Shown: piece by piece, positions 8,742 to 17,057 of the stretch | Layout of the letters: each line of letters begins with the position of its first letter | How positions within the stretch are numbered: position 1 is the first letter of the stretch | From: Niastella soli | GTDB taxonomy: Bacteria > Bacteroidota > Bacteroidia > Chitinophagales > Chitinophagaceae | Length of the DNA stretch: 64,000 bases | Assembly (NCBI RefSeq): GCF_017742245.1 | Contig: NZ_JAGHKO010000005.1 | Span: 310,001-374,000, forward strand | Direction of reading: 5' to 3' | Notes under the pieces: model-generated | The model's database searches: none | What the model saw: the letters and a program-made list of their open reading frames with translations, nothing else | What the model was told of the DNA's origin: nothing | Made by a program: the position numbers and the translations under genes

Positions 8742-10082
8742 ATGAATGCGCAACCTATTAATGAATGGAAAGGCTATGAAAAAATAGCCTTCCGTTTCTT
8801 CTTTATATATTTTTTAGTGCAGGTGTTTCCTGTTGACTGGCTTTATTACCAACAGGTAGCTGCCATAAACTGGGCGCACCTGCGTTATGGCGATATCTTC
8901 CTGCTGGCTCATTATATGCCGCAGTTCATAACCGGGGCGCAAAGTTTTACCGGCTGGGGCATTGTAGCGGGTATTGCTGCTATAGGTACAATTATTTGGA
9001 CAGTTGTTGATAAGGACCGCACTGGCACTTATTATAACCTGCACTATTGGTTACGAGCGATCGTTCGCTACCGATTGGCTATCGCCGTTATTGCCTATGG
9101 GTTTTTAAAAGTGTTTCCCCTGCAATCGCCCTATCCATCTTTAAGTAACCTCAATACCAATTATGGCGACTTTACCCGGTGGAAATTGTTCTCTATTAGT
9201 TTAGGTATTGTGCCCGGTTATGAAAGCTTCCTGGGCGTGGTAGAAGTAATTGCCGGATTGTTATTGCTAAATAGAAAAACTGCGTCGGTAGGCGCCGTAT
9301 TCATATTGTTATTTACCGGTAACGTGTTCATGTCAAACATTGCTTATGACGGTGGCGAAGTGGTGTATAGTTTGTATTTGATCGTGCTGGCGCTTTTTGT
9401 TTTGAGTTGGGACCTTCAACGGATCATAACCTTACTGGTGTTACAAAGACCGGCAACTGCTAATCATTTTCGTCCTGTATTCACTGCCAAATGGCAGGTA
9501 TATGCACGGTGGGGGTTAAAAGCATTTGCTGTCTTCTTTTTTGTATTACTATATAGTTTTAAAACCGCTAGCGATTATAAAAGCGATCCTTACCAGTTTC
9601 CCGTGTCAAAAGGATTAGCAAAAGCGGCAGGTATTTACAATGTGAGTTATTTCCGCATCAATGCAGATACCATTGCCTATTCAAAATATGATCCGGTGCG
9701 CTGGCAGGATGTGGTATTTGAAGAATGGAATACCATCAGCATCAAATCGAACAGACCGGTGCATATTGATTCGAACAATGTGGAACGGATCGAGGCCGCC
9801 GATGTCAACAGGACCTATGAACTGGAAGGGACCATTGGACGGCATTATTACAGTTATACCGTAGATACGGCGAACCGGGTATTGACCTTGCAGAATAAGA
9901 ATAAATTTTATAAGAACGAGCAATGGCAACTGCATTATATAAGGGCCAATGACAGTACCATTCAGTTGTATGGTGTAAATGAAAACAAAGACTCGGTATT
10001 TGCCACCCTGCAACAGATCAATAAAAAATACCTGTTGAAAGAAGTGGAAAGCGCAGGTCGTAGTAAATCATTAAAACTTTAA
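8742..10082 (+). CDS. DoxX/DoxD-like integral membrane protein (copy 1)
   Basis: A 446-aa protein with about seven hydrophobic segments (roughly 15-36, 71-89, 106-126, 150-176, 182-202, 206-232 and 255-271). A soluble C-terminal domain of about 170 residues follows, probably periplasmic. The block RYRLAIAVIAYGFLKVFP resembles the DoxX/DoxD family, where DoxD is the small membrane subunit of thiosulfate:quinone oxidoreductase; other DoxX proteins have redox or unknown roles. The start ATG is 15 bp after SusD, and the gene leads to a paralog and then the SoxDC-like pair. That context favours a sulfur or quinone redox role, but this is inference and no catalytic residue can be named. Confidence 0.6.
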   Translation: MNAQPINEWKGYEKIAFRFFFIYFLVQVFPVDWLYYQQVAAINWAHLRYGDIFLLAHYMPQFITGAQSFTGWGIVAGIAAIGTIIWTVVDKDRTGTYYNLHYWLRAIVRYRLAIAVIAYGFLKVFPLQSPYPSLSNLNTNYGDFTRWKLFSISLGIVPGYESFLGVVEVIAGLLLLNRKTASVGAVFILLFTGNVFMSNIAYDGGEVVYSLYLIVLALFVLSWDLQRIITLLVLQRPATANHFRPVFTAKWQVYARWGLKAFAVFFFVLLYSFKTASDYKSDPYQFPVSKGLAKAAGIYNVSYFRINADTIAYSKYDPVRWQDVVFEEWNTISIKSNRPVHIDSNNVERIEAADVNRTYELEGTIGRHYYSYTVDTANRVLTLQNKNKFYKNEQWQLHYIRANDSTIQLYGVNENKDSVFATLQQINKKYLLKEVESAGRSKSLKL

Positions 10083-10083
10083 A

Positions 10084-10152
10084 GGTGGGTCACCTTTCGA
10101 AGGTGGCTCTCCTTTAAAACTAAGGGTGAGCCACTTTTTAAAGTGACCCACC
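10084..10152. repeat. Nested palindromic repeat (GTGGGTCAC family)
   Basis: Arms GGTGGGTCAC (10084-10093) and GTGACCCACC (10143-10152) are a perfect 10-bp inverted repeat. Inside it, GTGGCTC (10103-10109) pairs with GAGCCAC (10128-10134), and CACCTT/AAGGTG and CACTTT/AAAGTG form small hairpins. It fills the gap between the two DoxX-like genes. A relative lies at 60850-60905. Confidence 0.8.
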
Positions 10153-10169
10153 CTCTAAAACTAAAAACT

Positions 10170-11855
10170 ATGTCACTCGTACAAAACACTTATATAGAAA
10201 CGACACCACCCGCAACGCCGGTGAATAGGGATCTAAAAGCTCAGACTGTCGGGAAATCCACGCCGGGTGCTGCGGTTTGGACTTCTACTCAAAAACTCTT
10301 GTTCAGAATAGCCTTCATTTTCTTTATCTGCATTTCTATACCCAATAGTGTGGAGTGGTACAAGCTCGTATTCCATATCGACTGGACCAATCTGCATTAC
10401 CGCGATCTGTATGATATTGCGCGTTTTGGATCGGGTATCAACCTGTTTGGTAATAAGTTGTTTGGCAGTACATTGCTGGGTTATGCCAACTGGATCATTA
10501 CCCTGCTCATTGCAACGGCAGGTGCTCTTATCTGGACCTGGATCGTGAATCGCCGTAAAACAGCGCGTGCAGCATATAACCTGTTGTATTACTGGTTGCG
10601 GGTGGTGGTACGGTACCGTGCTGGTATTGGTATTATTGGTTTCGGCTTCACCAAACTGTTGCCGGTGCAAATGCCCTATCCATCGTGGGGCTTGTTGAAT
10701 ACAAATGTCGGCGATATGACTGCGCAGAAATTGTACTGGTTATCCATCGGTATTGTACCCTGGTACCAGATCTTTGCCGGCGTGGTAGAAGTGCTGGCCG
10801 GTACTTTATTATTCTTCCGCCGTACTACTACCATTGGTTCCATTTTGTTGTTCGGTGCATTGGGTGATATTGTGTATGTGAATTTCGCCTATGATGGGGG
10901 CGTGCATGTGTACAGCAGTTATTTTGTATTGCTTGCTGCGTTCTTACTGGTAAATGATATCCCGAAATTATACAAACTGCTTATCCTGGAACGGAATACC
11001 GTACCGGTGAATTTCTATCCGGTGTTCAACGCAAAATGGCAACGGTATGTCCGCGTAGGGTTGAAAACGGCTACTATATTTATATTCCTGGTAGTGTTGT
11101 TCTATTTACAACTTGTAAATTTTTGGTATGATCCGTACAAACAGCCTGCTGTTGCCGGTGTAAAGCAACTCCGTGGCAATTATGCGGTAACAGAGTTTCG
11201 CATCAATAATAAGCCCATTGCCTACGATCCACAGGATACAGTACGTTGGCAGGAAGCAACCTTTGAAAAATGGACCAGCCTTACATTTCGTATCAATAAG
11301 CCAACAGCCCTCGATCTGTCAAACGGTGGTGGTGATCCGCAACGGGATATCAACCGTACATTTGAATTGACTGGTGTAGGCGGCGGACAACGGGTGTTTC
11401 ATTATTATGCCGATACCGTAAACAAGAACTTGTACCTGCAAGATAAATACAAGGAAGTACCAGATAGAAGGAACCGCGCTGCAGGAGTAGGTGGCGATGG
11501 TGGTACCGACAAAAACCTTGATTCTGATAGAAATAAAAAGCAGGCGGCAAAAGCCAAAAAAGAAAAAGATACAGCTGCCAATAATTTCATACCTAAAGAA
11601 GCCTGGAAGAATATTGGCAACGAGGTAGCTATGATCGATCACCGGGCTGCTTCCACCAGAAGAGACCGCGAATTTGCCGAAGCGCCTAAAAATGAAAAGC
11701 GGAACCGGATGCTGTTACATTATGAAACTACAGATGGCTCACGGGTGATATTAACAGGTATCAATGAAAATAAAGATACTATCTATGTAGTGCTTGATCG
11801 GGTTAACCGGCCATACGCATTATCGGAAAGCAGTTTACAGGCAGGAAAATATTAA
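10170..11855 (+). CDS. DoxX/DoxD-like integral membrane protein (copy 2, extended)
   Basis: Paralog of the preceding gene: the seven-segment membrane part and the blocks RYRAGIGIIGFGFTKLLPVQ and AYDGG align directly. The ATG at 10170 is preferred to the GTG at 10143, which lies inside the palindromic repeat. The 561-aa protein is longer because the soluble C-terminal domain carries an insertion of roughly 90 residues rich in Lys, Asp, Arg and Gly, from about 430 to 520, before the shared ending (ILTGINENKDTIYVVL here, IQLYGVNENKDSVFATL in copy 1). It ends 8 bp before the SoxD-like cytochrome gene. The pair may form a heterodimer that passes electrons between the quinone pool and the cytochrome; this is inferred from context. 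Confidence 0.6.
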   Translation: MSLVQNTYIETTPPATPVNRDLKAQTVGKSTPGAAVWTSTQKLLFRIAFIFFICISIPNSVEWYKLVFHIDWTNLHYRDLYDIARFGSGINLFGNKLFGSTLLGYANWIITLLIATAGALIWTWIVNRRKTARAAYNLLYYWLRVVVRYRAGIGIIGFGFTKLLPVQMPYPSWGLLNTNVGDMTAQKLYWLSIGIVPWYQIFAGVVEVLAGTLLFFRRTTTIGSILLFGALGDIVYVNFAYDGGVHVYSSYFVLLAAFLLVNDIPKLYKLLILERNTVPVNFYPVFNAKWQRYVRVGLKTATIFIFLVVLFYLQLVNFWYDPYKQPAVAGVKQLRGNYAVTEFRINNKPIAYDPQDTVRWQEATFEKWTSLTFRINKPTALDLSNGGGDPQRDINRTFELTGVGGGQRVFHYYADTVNKNLYLQDKYKEVPDRRNRAAGVGGDGGTDKNLDSDRNKKQAAKAKKEKDTAANNFIPKEAWKNIGNEVAMIDHRAASTRRDREFAEAPKNEKRNRMLLHYETTDGSRVILTGINENKDTIYVVLDRVNRPYALSESSLQAGKY

Positions 11856-11863
11856 GCAAGTGT

Positions 11864-12460
11864 ATGAACAAATTATGGATCGTTTGTAGTTGTCTTATTA
11901 TATGGTCGTGCCGGAGTGATGATCAGGCACGGCATGTGGTAGTAACAACAACAGGCAAAATTATCTCTATAGACTCAGCCAGCTGGCCGTCCAGCTTTCA
12001 CCTGGGCCGGCCAGCTTCCCCTGCTGAGATTGAAAAGATGGATATTGATGTACGACCAGATGGGGTAGGATTGCCGGCTGGTGAAGGCAAGGCAATAGCG
12101 GGTAAAGTGATCTACATGACCAAATGCGTGGCCTGTCATGGTACAGACACTACTTCACCTGACGCAAAACTATTGGGGCCGGTTTTGGTAAGCACAAAAC
12201 CTGGCAAAAATAAAACCATCGGGAATTACTGGCCTTATGCCACCACGTTATTCGATTATGTGCGAAGGGCCATGCCTTATAATGAACCGGGTTCATTAAC
12301 CAACGAAGAAGTGTACCAGCTTACAGCCTTCCTTTTACAGGCTAATAAAGTGATTGGTGAAAATGAAGTAATGAATGCGAAAACATTACCTAAAGTGGTG
12401 ATGCCGGCACAAAACCGGTTCATCCCTGATGACAGGCGGGGCGGAGCTGAGGTTCGTTAA
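11864..12460 (+). CDS. SoxD-like cytochrome c lipoprotein
   Basis: A 198-aa exported protein with a lipoprotein-type signal ending WSC near residue 16 and one haem c site, CVACH, near residue 86. After the haem site, GNYWPYATTLFDYVRRAMPY and the LTNEEVYQLTAFLL helix closely resemble the haem domain of SoxD, the cytochrome subunit that receives electrons from SoxC. The block LGRPASPAEIEKMDIDVRPDGVGLP before the haem is also SoxD-like. Classical SoxD is a larger dihaem protein; only one CxxCH is visible here, so it is a shortened form. The next gene, 38 bp on, encodes the molybdenum partner, so the pair is a periplasmic sulfite or sulfur dehydrogenase. Confidence 0.8.
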   Translation: MNKLWIVCSCLIIWSCRSDDQARHVVVTTTGKIISIDSASWPSSFHLGRPASPAEIEKMDIDVRPDGVGLPAGEGKAIAGKVIYMTKCVACHGTDTTSPDAKLLGPVLVSTKPGKNKTIGNYWPYATTLFDYVRRAMPYNEPGSLTNEEVYQLTAFLLQANKVIGENEVMNAKTLPKVVMPAQNRFIPDDRRGGAEVR

Positions 12461-12498
12461 TGCTTGGGGGGAATATTCAATAATTCGAAAATGAGATA

Positions 12499-13761
12499 AT
12501 GGAAGAACATAGTAAGGATATAAATCAGGATAAAGGATCAATGGGCAAGCCAATCAGCCGGAGGATATTATTAGGAGGCGCGGCAACAGCCGCGGTGGTA
12601 ATGTTGAAATCGTCCTATGGTCAGATTGTGCAAAAAGCCATTACGCAGGCTGAGTTGAAAATAAGTGATCCAACGAAAGAACCGGGGCCGCCACCGGGAG
12701 TGCTGGGCACGCGGTCGACATTTGAACAACCCGTGAAAAAGCCCTCGGATACATCCTCCCGCACCCCGCTGCAGGATTTGTTTGGGACCATCACCCCATC
12801 AGACCTGCATTACGAAAGACATCATGCCGGTGTGCCGGTGATCGATCCCCATAATTATACACTCACCATCCATGGCATGGTGGAAAAACCGCTGGTGTTT
12901 TCGCTGGCTGAGCTGAAACGGTTTCCCTCTGTAACCCGCACCTTCTTTTTGGAATGTTCGGGCAATTACCGGGGTGGTAAAGAAGAAATGACCCCTCAGG
13001 AAATATGTGGGCTAACCAGTCAAAGTGAATGGACGGGCGTAATGCTTTCGACCCTGTTCAGGGAAGTAGGCGTAAAGCCAAAAGCCAGTTGGTTTTTGGC
13101 CGAGGGGTCAGATGCGGCGGTGATGACACGTAGCGTGCCGGTAAGCAAAGGTTGGGAAGATGCCATGATCGCCTATGCACAGAATGGGGAAGCGATCCGG
13201 CCTGAACAAGGGTACCCGGCCAGATTATTGCTGCCTGGATGGGAGGGCAATACCAGCGTAAAATGGTTGCGCAGGATCGAGTTGTCTGATCAGCCATTTA
13301 TGACGCGGGAAGAAACGGCTAAATATTCGGAGGCTGTAAAAGATGGAAAGATCAGACAGTTTAGTTTTGTAATGGATGCACGGTCTATTATTACTTACCC
13401 GGCTTATCCGCAGCAGCTACAAAAAGGGTGGATGGAGATCCGTGGTATTGCCTGGAGCGGTCGGGGTAAAATATATAAAGTGGAAGTAAGCACGAATGGC
13501 GGAAAAACCTGGAACGCTGCAACGCTGCAAGAACCGGTGCTGGATAAAGCACATACAGCCTTCCGTTATTTATGGGACTGGAAAGGCGGTGAAGCAGAGC
13601 TCATGAGCCGCGCCATTGATGAAACAGGTTATGTACAGCCTACGATGAAACAGTTGATTGATGCGAGGGGGAAAGATATGGGTGGGTATCATTTGAACCC
13701 CGTCACTTCGTGGTTAGTGCAGCGGGATGGACGGGTGTTGTTTAAGACAGAAAGGCAATAG
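12499..13761 (+). CDS. SoxC/sulfite oxidase-family molybdopterin dehydrogenase
   Basis: A 420-aa enzyme. A twin-arginine signal [15 protein letters not shown] (about 20-35) predicts Tat export with cofactor bound. The molybdopterin domain carries [14 protein letters not shown] and FLECSGN, whose Cys ligates Mo; a C-terminal Mo-co dimerisation domain follows (about 290-400). These blocks are closest to SoxC, the sulfur/sulfite dehydrogenase subunit. Known chemistry: sulfite (or SoxY-bound sulfane for SoxCD) is oxidised and electrons pass to cytochrome c, here the SoxD-like protein just upstream. No SoxXA, SoxYZ or SoxB genes are in the window, so free sulfite is the simplest substrate. The last codons and stop run straight into a heptamer array. 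Confidence 0.85.
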   Translation: MEEHSKDINQDKGSMGKPISRRILLGGAATAAVVMLKSSYGQIVQKAITQAELKISDPTKEPGPPPGVLGTRSTFEQPVKKPSDTSSRTPLQDLFGTITPSDLHYERHHAGVPVIDPHNYTLTIHGMVEKPLVFSLAELKRFPSVTRTFFLECSGNYRGGKEEMTPQEICGLTSQSEWTGVMLSTLFREVGVKPKASWFLAEGSDAAVMTRSVPVSKGWEDAMIAYAQNGEAIRPEQGYPARLLLPGWEGNTSVKWLRRIELSDQPFMTREETAKYSEAVKDGKIRQFSFVMDARSIITYPAYPQQLQKGWMEIRGIAWSGRGKIYKVEVSTNGGKTWNAATLQEPVLDKAHTAFRYLWDWKGGEAELMSRAIDETGYVQPTMKQLIDARGKDMGGYHLNPVTSWLVQRDGRVLFKTERQ

Positions 13762-13770
13762 GCTTAGGAC

Positions 13771-13891
13771 AGACGGCAGACGGCAGACGGCAGACGGCAG
13801 ACGGCAGACGGCAGACGGCAGACGGCAGACGGCAGACGGCAGACGGCAGACGGCAGACGGCAGACGGCAGACGGCAGACGGCAGACGGCAG
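13771..13891. repeat. Heptanucleotide tandem array (AGACGGC)n
   Basis: About 17.3 uninterrupted, perfect copies of AGACGGC (121 bp) begin 10 bp after the SoxC stop codon. The flanking CAATAGG and CTTAGGA are degenerate units in nearly the same register. Translated, the array gives only low-complexity frames, which I do not treat as genes. Confidence 0.95.
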
Positions 13892-13940
13892 AAAAATTGG
13901 CGATGCAAGGTCGTTTATTAATCTCATTAATCGCGAACCC

Positions 13941-13975
13941 TTTCACGTTTCACGCTTGACGATTCGCCATTCACT
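13941..13975. repeat. Degenerate heptamer run (TTTCACG type)
   Basis: Five consecutive 7-bp words are in one register: TTTCACG, TTTCACG, CTTGACG, ATTCGCC, ATTCACT. They lie between the AGACGGC array and the start of the flavoprotein gene and share the 7-bp period with a different word. Confidence 0.55.
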
Positions 13976-13991
13976 TAACTAAAAGAATGTA

Positions 13992-15425
13992 ATGAATAGA
14001 TATGATGCTATAGTAGTAGGTTCTGGTCCTAACGGACTGGCGGCCGCTATCACTTTACAACAAGCTGGTGTAACGGTCTTATTGCTGGAAGGCAAGGAAA
14101 CGATCGGTGGTGGGTTACGCACCGCTGAAATTACTTTGCCGGGTTATTTACATGACATCTGTTCGGCCATACATCCCATGGCTGTGGCCTCGCCATTTAT
14201 GTCGCAGCTGCCTTTGCAGGAGTATGGGTTGGAGTTTATTTATCCGGATGTTGCGGCTGCACATCCATTTGATGATGGCACGGCTGCCGTTTTAAAAAGT
14301 TCGATTGATGAAACTGCTCAACTACTTGGCAGTGATAAGACCGCTTATTTAGAGCTGATACAACCAGTGACAAATAACTGGCCTGAAATAGCTGCTGACA
14401 TCTTAGGCCCTTTCCATTTTCCCAAACATCCATTGCTGATGGCGCAGTTTGGACTGAAGGCCTTAACCTCCGCTAATTACTTATCACGGAAATTCCATAC
14501 GACAAAAGCTAAAGGACTGTGGGCCGGTATGGCGGCACATTCTATACAACCCCTGACCAATGCGGCCACTTCGGCTATTGGTTTGGTTTTAATGGGGGCT
14601 GCCCATGTAAAAGGCTGGCCAGTACCCAAAGGTGGATCAAGCTCCATTGCCCAGGCGATGGCGGCCTATTTTATTTCATTGGGTGGGAAAATTGAAACGA
14701 ATAGTTATATAAGTTCTATCGATCAGTTGCCGGCCGCAAAAGCGGTACTGTTCGACGTAACTCCAAAACAATTATTACAGATTGCGGGCGACCGGTTCTC
14801 TAAAACGTATACCGGGCAATTGCAACGGTACCGGTATGGTATGGGGGTATTTAAAATTGACTGGGCATTGCAGGGACCGATCCCTTTTACGGCACCCGAA
14901 TGCCGCCAGGCGGGTACAGTGCATATAGGTAATACTATTGAAGAGATCGTTGAAAGCGAACGATTAGCCGCTGCAGGGATACATCAGGAGAAACCATTTG
15001 TATTGCTGGCGCAGCCCAGCCTGTTTGATGCAACACGCGCACCTGCCGGTAAGCACACCGCCTGGGCCTATTGCCATGTGCCCAATGGTTCCACCGTCGA
15101 TATGACGGCGGCCATTGAAGCACAGGTAGAGCGGTTTGCACCGGGATTCAAAGACCTTATACTGGCGCGGCATACCTTCAATACCCGGCAAATGGAATCG
15201 TACAATCCCAATTACATCGGGGGCGATATCAATGGCGGTATTATCGATCTTAGACAATTGTATACCCGGCCGGCTATCCGCTGGTCGCCATACACTACAC
15301 CTGCCAAAGGAATATACATATGTTCTTCTTCAACGCCTCCGGGCGGCGGTGTACATGGCATGTGCGGGTATCATGCAGCCCGGAAAGCCCTGCACGATGT
15401 ATTTTATATACGGACTGACCTGTAA
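13992..15425 (+). CDS. Phytoene-desaturase-like NAD(P)/FAD oxidoreductase
   Basis: A 477-aa flavoprotein. It starts with an FAD-binding Rossmann motif, VVGSGPNGLAAA, at about 8-19, with the GGGLRTAE block just after; the C-terminal block GGVHGMCGYHAA is where such enzymes close the FAD site. The overall length and pattern match the phytoene desaturase/PYROXD2-like branch of FAD amine-oxidase-fold enzymes. No carotenoid synthesis genes are nearby. It lies 230 bp after SoxC, behind the heptamer array, and before the sulfate exporter. It may oxidise an organic intermediate of the sulfur locus, but the reaction is unknown. Confidence 0.75.
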   Translation: MNRYDAIVVGSGPNGLAAAITLQQAGVTVLLLEGKETIGGGLRTAEITLPGYLHDICSAIHPMAVASPFMSQLPLQEYGLEFIYPDVAAAHPFDDGTAAVLKSSIDETAQLLGSDKTAYLELIQPVTNNWPEIAADILGPFHFPKHPLLMAQFGLKALTSANYLSRKFHTTKAKGLWAGMAAHSIQPLTNAATSAIGLVLMGAAHVKGWPVPKGGSSSIAQAMAAYFISLGGKIETNSYISSIDQLPAAKAVLFDVTPKQLLQIAGDRFSKTYTGQLQRYRYGMGVFKIDWALQGPIPFTAPECRQAGTVHIGNTIEEIVESERLAAAGIHQEKPFVLLAQPSLFDATRAPAGKHTAWAYCHVPNGSTVDMTAAIEAQVERFAPGFKDLILARHTFNTRQMESYNPNYIGGDINGGIIDLRQLYTRPAIRWSPYTTPAKGIYICSSSTPPGGGVHGMCGYHAARKALHDVFYIRTDL

Positions 15426-15467
15426 AGTGCGTCATTTAAAGTTGCACATAATGTAGGCGCATTCGCA

Positions 15468-15554
15468 CCTGACAGGTCAGATTCCTTTACGCTGACCTGT
15501 CAGGACTGCTTAATCCTCCAGTTTTGCAAATTTCCGAGGCAGACCTTACAGGTC
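15468..15554. repeat. GACCTGT-family inverted repeats
   Basis: CCTGACAGGTCAG (15468-15480) and CTGACCTGTCAGG (15492-15504) are perfect 13-bp arms around an 11-nt loop. GACCTTACAGGTC at 15542-15554 is a related half-palindrome. The same words occur in the four tandem units at 58.7-59.3 kb. Without a T-run it is a poor terminator and is better read as an interspersed repeat. Confidence 0.75.
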
Positions 15555-15616
15555 AACATTCAAATAAAATCTTAATTTAACAAGGGATTCCTGAACAGCT
15601 ATTAAATAATTATAAC

Positions 15617-16984
15617 ATGTCGTACCAGAACGCAAACGTAGACAACCTAACAACCACCGAGATCAGCCCCGAACCTGTTCCTGCAAAAAGATCCTTTTTT
15701 GCCGGTTTTACAGAAGATATCTGGGCCGTAACCATTGGCAGTACTATCATAGTTGCCATCCTGCTGTTGACTACCCTGGTGACCGGCTTCAAATTACAGT
15801 TGCCGGTTTATCAATGGGCGAATACCAGTGACCTGGTAGATAAAGTATTATCGCTTAAAAATATACTGGTGATCCTTCAAACGGGTCTGATCTTTCTGAT
15901 CCTGAGTGGGGCTGCCATTGGTTTATCAGGTGGCAGCATCAGGAATTTTGCAGGCGGTTTCGCCCTGATCTATGTCCTGGCCATTATTGCGCAGGTGATT
16001 GCTGGCAACAAGCTGGTTGATTATTACGGTCTGGAGTATGTGATCTTTGCACTGGTGCTGGGTCTGTTATTCGGCAATGTAATTAAACTGCCTGATTGGA
16101 TGAAAGAAGCAGCCCGTTCTGAATTCTTTATAAAAACAGGTTTGATCATATTAGGCGCCGGTACCTTGTTCACTGATATCATTAAAGCCGGTGTACCTGG
16201 TCTCTTACAATCGGTATTGGTGGTGAGCGTTGTATGGTTTGTGGCGTTATGGATAAGCCGGAAATTAAAAGTAGACGATGAATTTGGGGTTATCCTTGCA
16301 TCGGCTGTGGCCATTTGCGGGGTCTCTGCAGCTATTGTGGCCGCAGGCGCCATCAAGGGCGATAAAAAGAAATTGTCGTATGTAACTACGCTGGTTTTGT
16401 TGGTGGCTGTTCCCATGATGGTATTGCAACCCTGGCTCATCAAGGTATTGCACATGCCCGAGATCGTTGGCGGCGCCTGGCTGGGTGGTACCCTGGATAC
16501 AACGGCCACCGTATCTGCTGCCGCAGAACTGGTAGGGGAGAAGGCTGCCAAAGCCGGGGTGATCGTTAAGTTCTCCCAAAACGTATTGATCGGGGTAGCT
16601 GCATTTTTCATCGCCATTTGGTGGACCTACCGGAAAAACCCAACCTCACAAACGACAGAAAAGCCCGGGATTGGCGTGGTTTGGGAACGCTTCCCCAAAT
16701 TTGTATTGGGGTTTGTGGCTGCCTCACTGGTTTTCTCCTTTTTGATCCCTGCAACCATTACAGCCAATGTGGGTGGTACGTTAAAAGGCCTTCGCACCGG
16801 ATGGTTTGCCCTGGCTTTTGTATCCATTGGGTTGGAAGCCCGGTTTGGCGACCTGATAAAAACGGAAGGCGGAAGGCCTGCGGTGGCTTTTATCGGGGCA
16901 CAACTGTTTAATGTACTTTGGACCTTATTATGGGCCTACCTGCTGTTTGGCGGTATCCTGTTTCCGGTTCCTGATATAAAATAA
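15617..16984 (+). CDS. YeiH-family putative sulfate exporter
   Basis: A 455-aa polytopic inner-membrane protein with about 12 hydrophobic helices, starting near 35-58. Blocks such as FIKTGLIILGAGTLFTDI, AICGVSAAIVAAGAI and LGGTLDTTATVSAAAEL are typical of the YeiH/UPF0324 family (PF03601), which is annotated as putative sulfate exporter. It is about 100 residues longer than E. coli YeiH, with extra N-terminal helices. Placed after the SoxDC-like pair, it would remove sulfate made from sulfite or by the sulfatase if that reached the cytoplasm. The export direction is a family annotation rather than something seen here. Confidence 0.85.
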   Translation: MSYQNANVDNLTTTEISPEPVPAKRSFFAGFTEDIWAVTIGSTIIVAILLLTTLVTGFKLQLPVYQWANTSDLVDKVLSLKNILVILQTGLIFLILSGAAIGLSGGSIRNFAGGFALIYVLAIIAQVIAGNKLVDYYGLEYVIFALVLGLLFGNVIKLPDWMKEAARSEFFIKTGLIILGAGTLFTDIIKAGVPGLLQSVLVVSVVWFVALWISRKLKVDDEFGVILASAVAICGVSAAIVAAGAIKGDKKKLSYVTTLVLLVAVPMMVLQPWLIKVLHMPEIVGGAWLGGTLDTTATVSAAAELVGEKAAKAGVIVKFSQNVLIGVAAFFIAIWWTYRKNPTSQTTEKPGIGVVWERFPKFVLGFVAASLVFSFLIPATITANVGGTLKGLRTGWFALAFVSIGLEARFGDLIKTEGGRPAVAFIGAQLFNVLWTLLWAYLLFGGILFPVPDIK

Positions 16985-17057
16985 CCCCTCACTGTAAACA
17001 TTTGCATACCGGGATATTGGTGCGGGATATGTATTTTAGCTGCCGAAAATTAATACC

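Noticed and set aside
11864-13761. Complete Sox thiosulfate-oxidising system
   Set aside because: Only SoxC- and SoxD-like genes are present; SoxXA, SoxYZ and SoxB are absent from the window, so the full pathway is not claimed.
13771-13891. CRISPR array
   Set aside because: There are no spacers; repeats are directly adjacent 7-mers and no cas gene is present.
13714-13946. Several 60-64 codon frames on both strands made of RRQTADG or SAVCRLP repeats
   Set aside because: They are translations of the heptamer array; 7 is not a multiple of 3, so all frames stay open without selection.
16024-16617. 197-codon minus-strand frame opposite the sulfate exporter
   Set aside because: It is antisense to a strongly supported membrane protein and has no family features or ribosome site.
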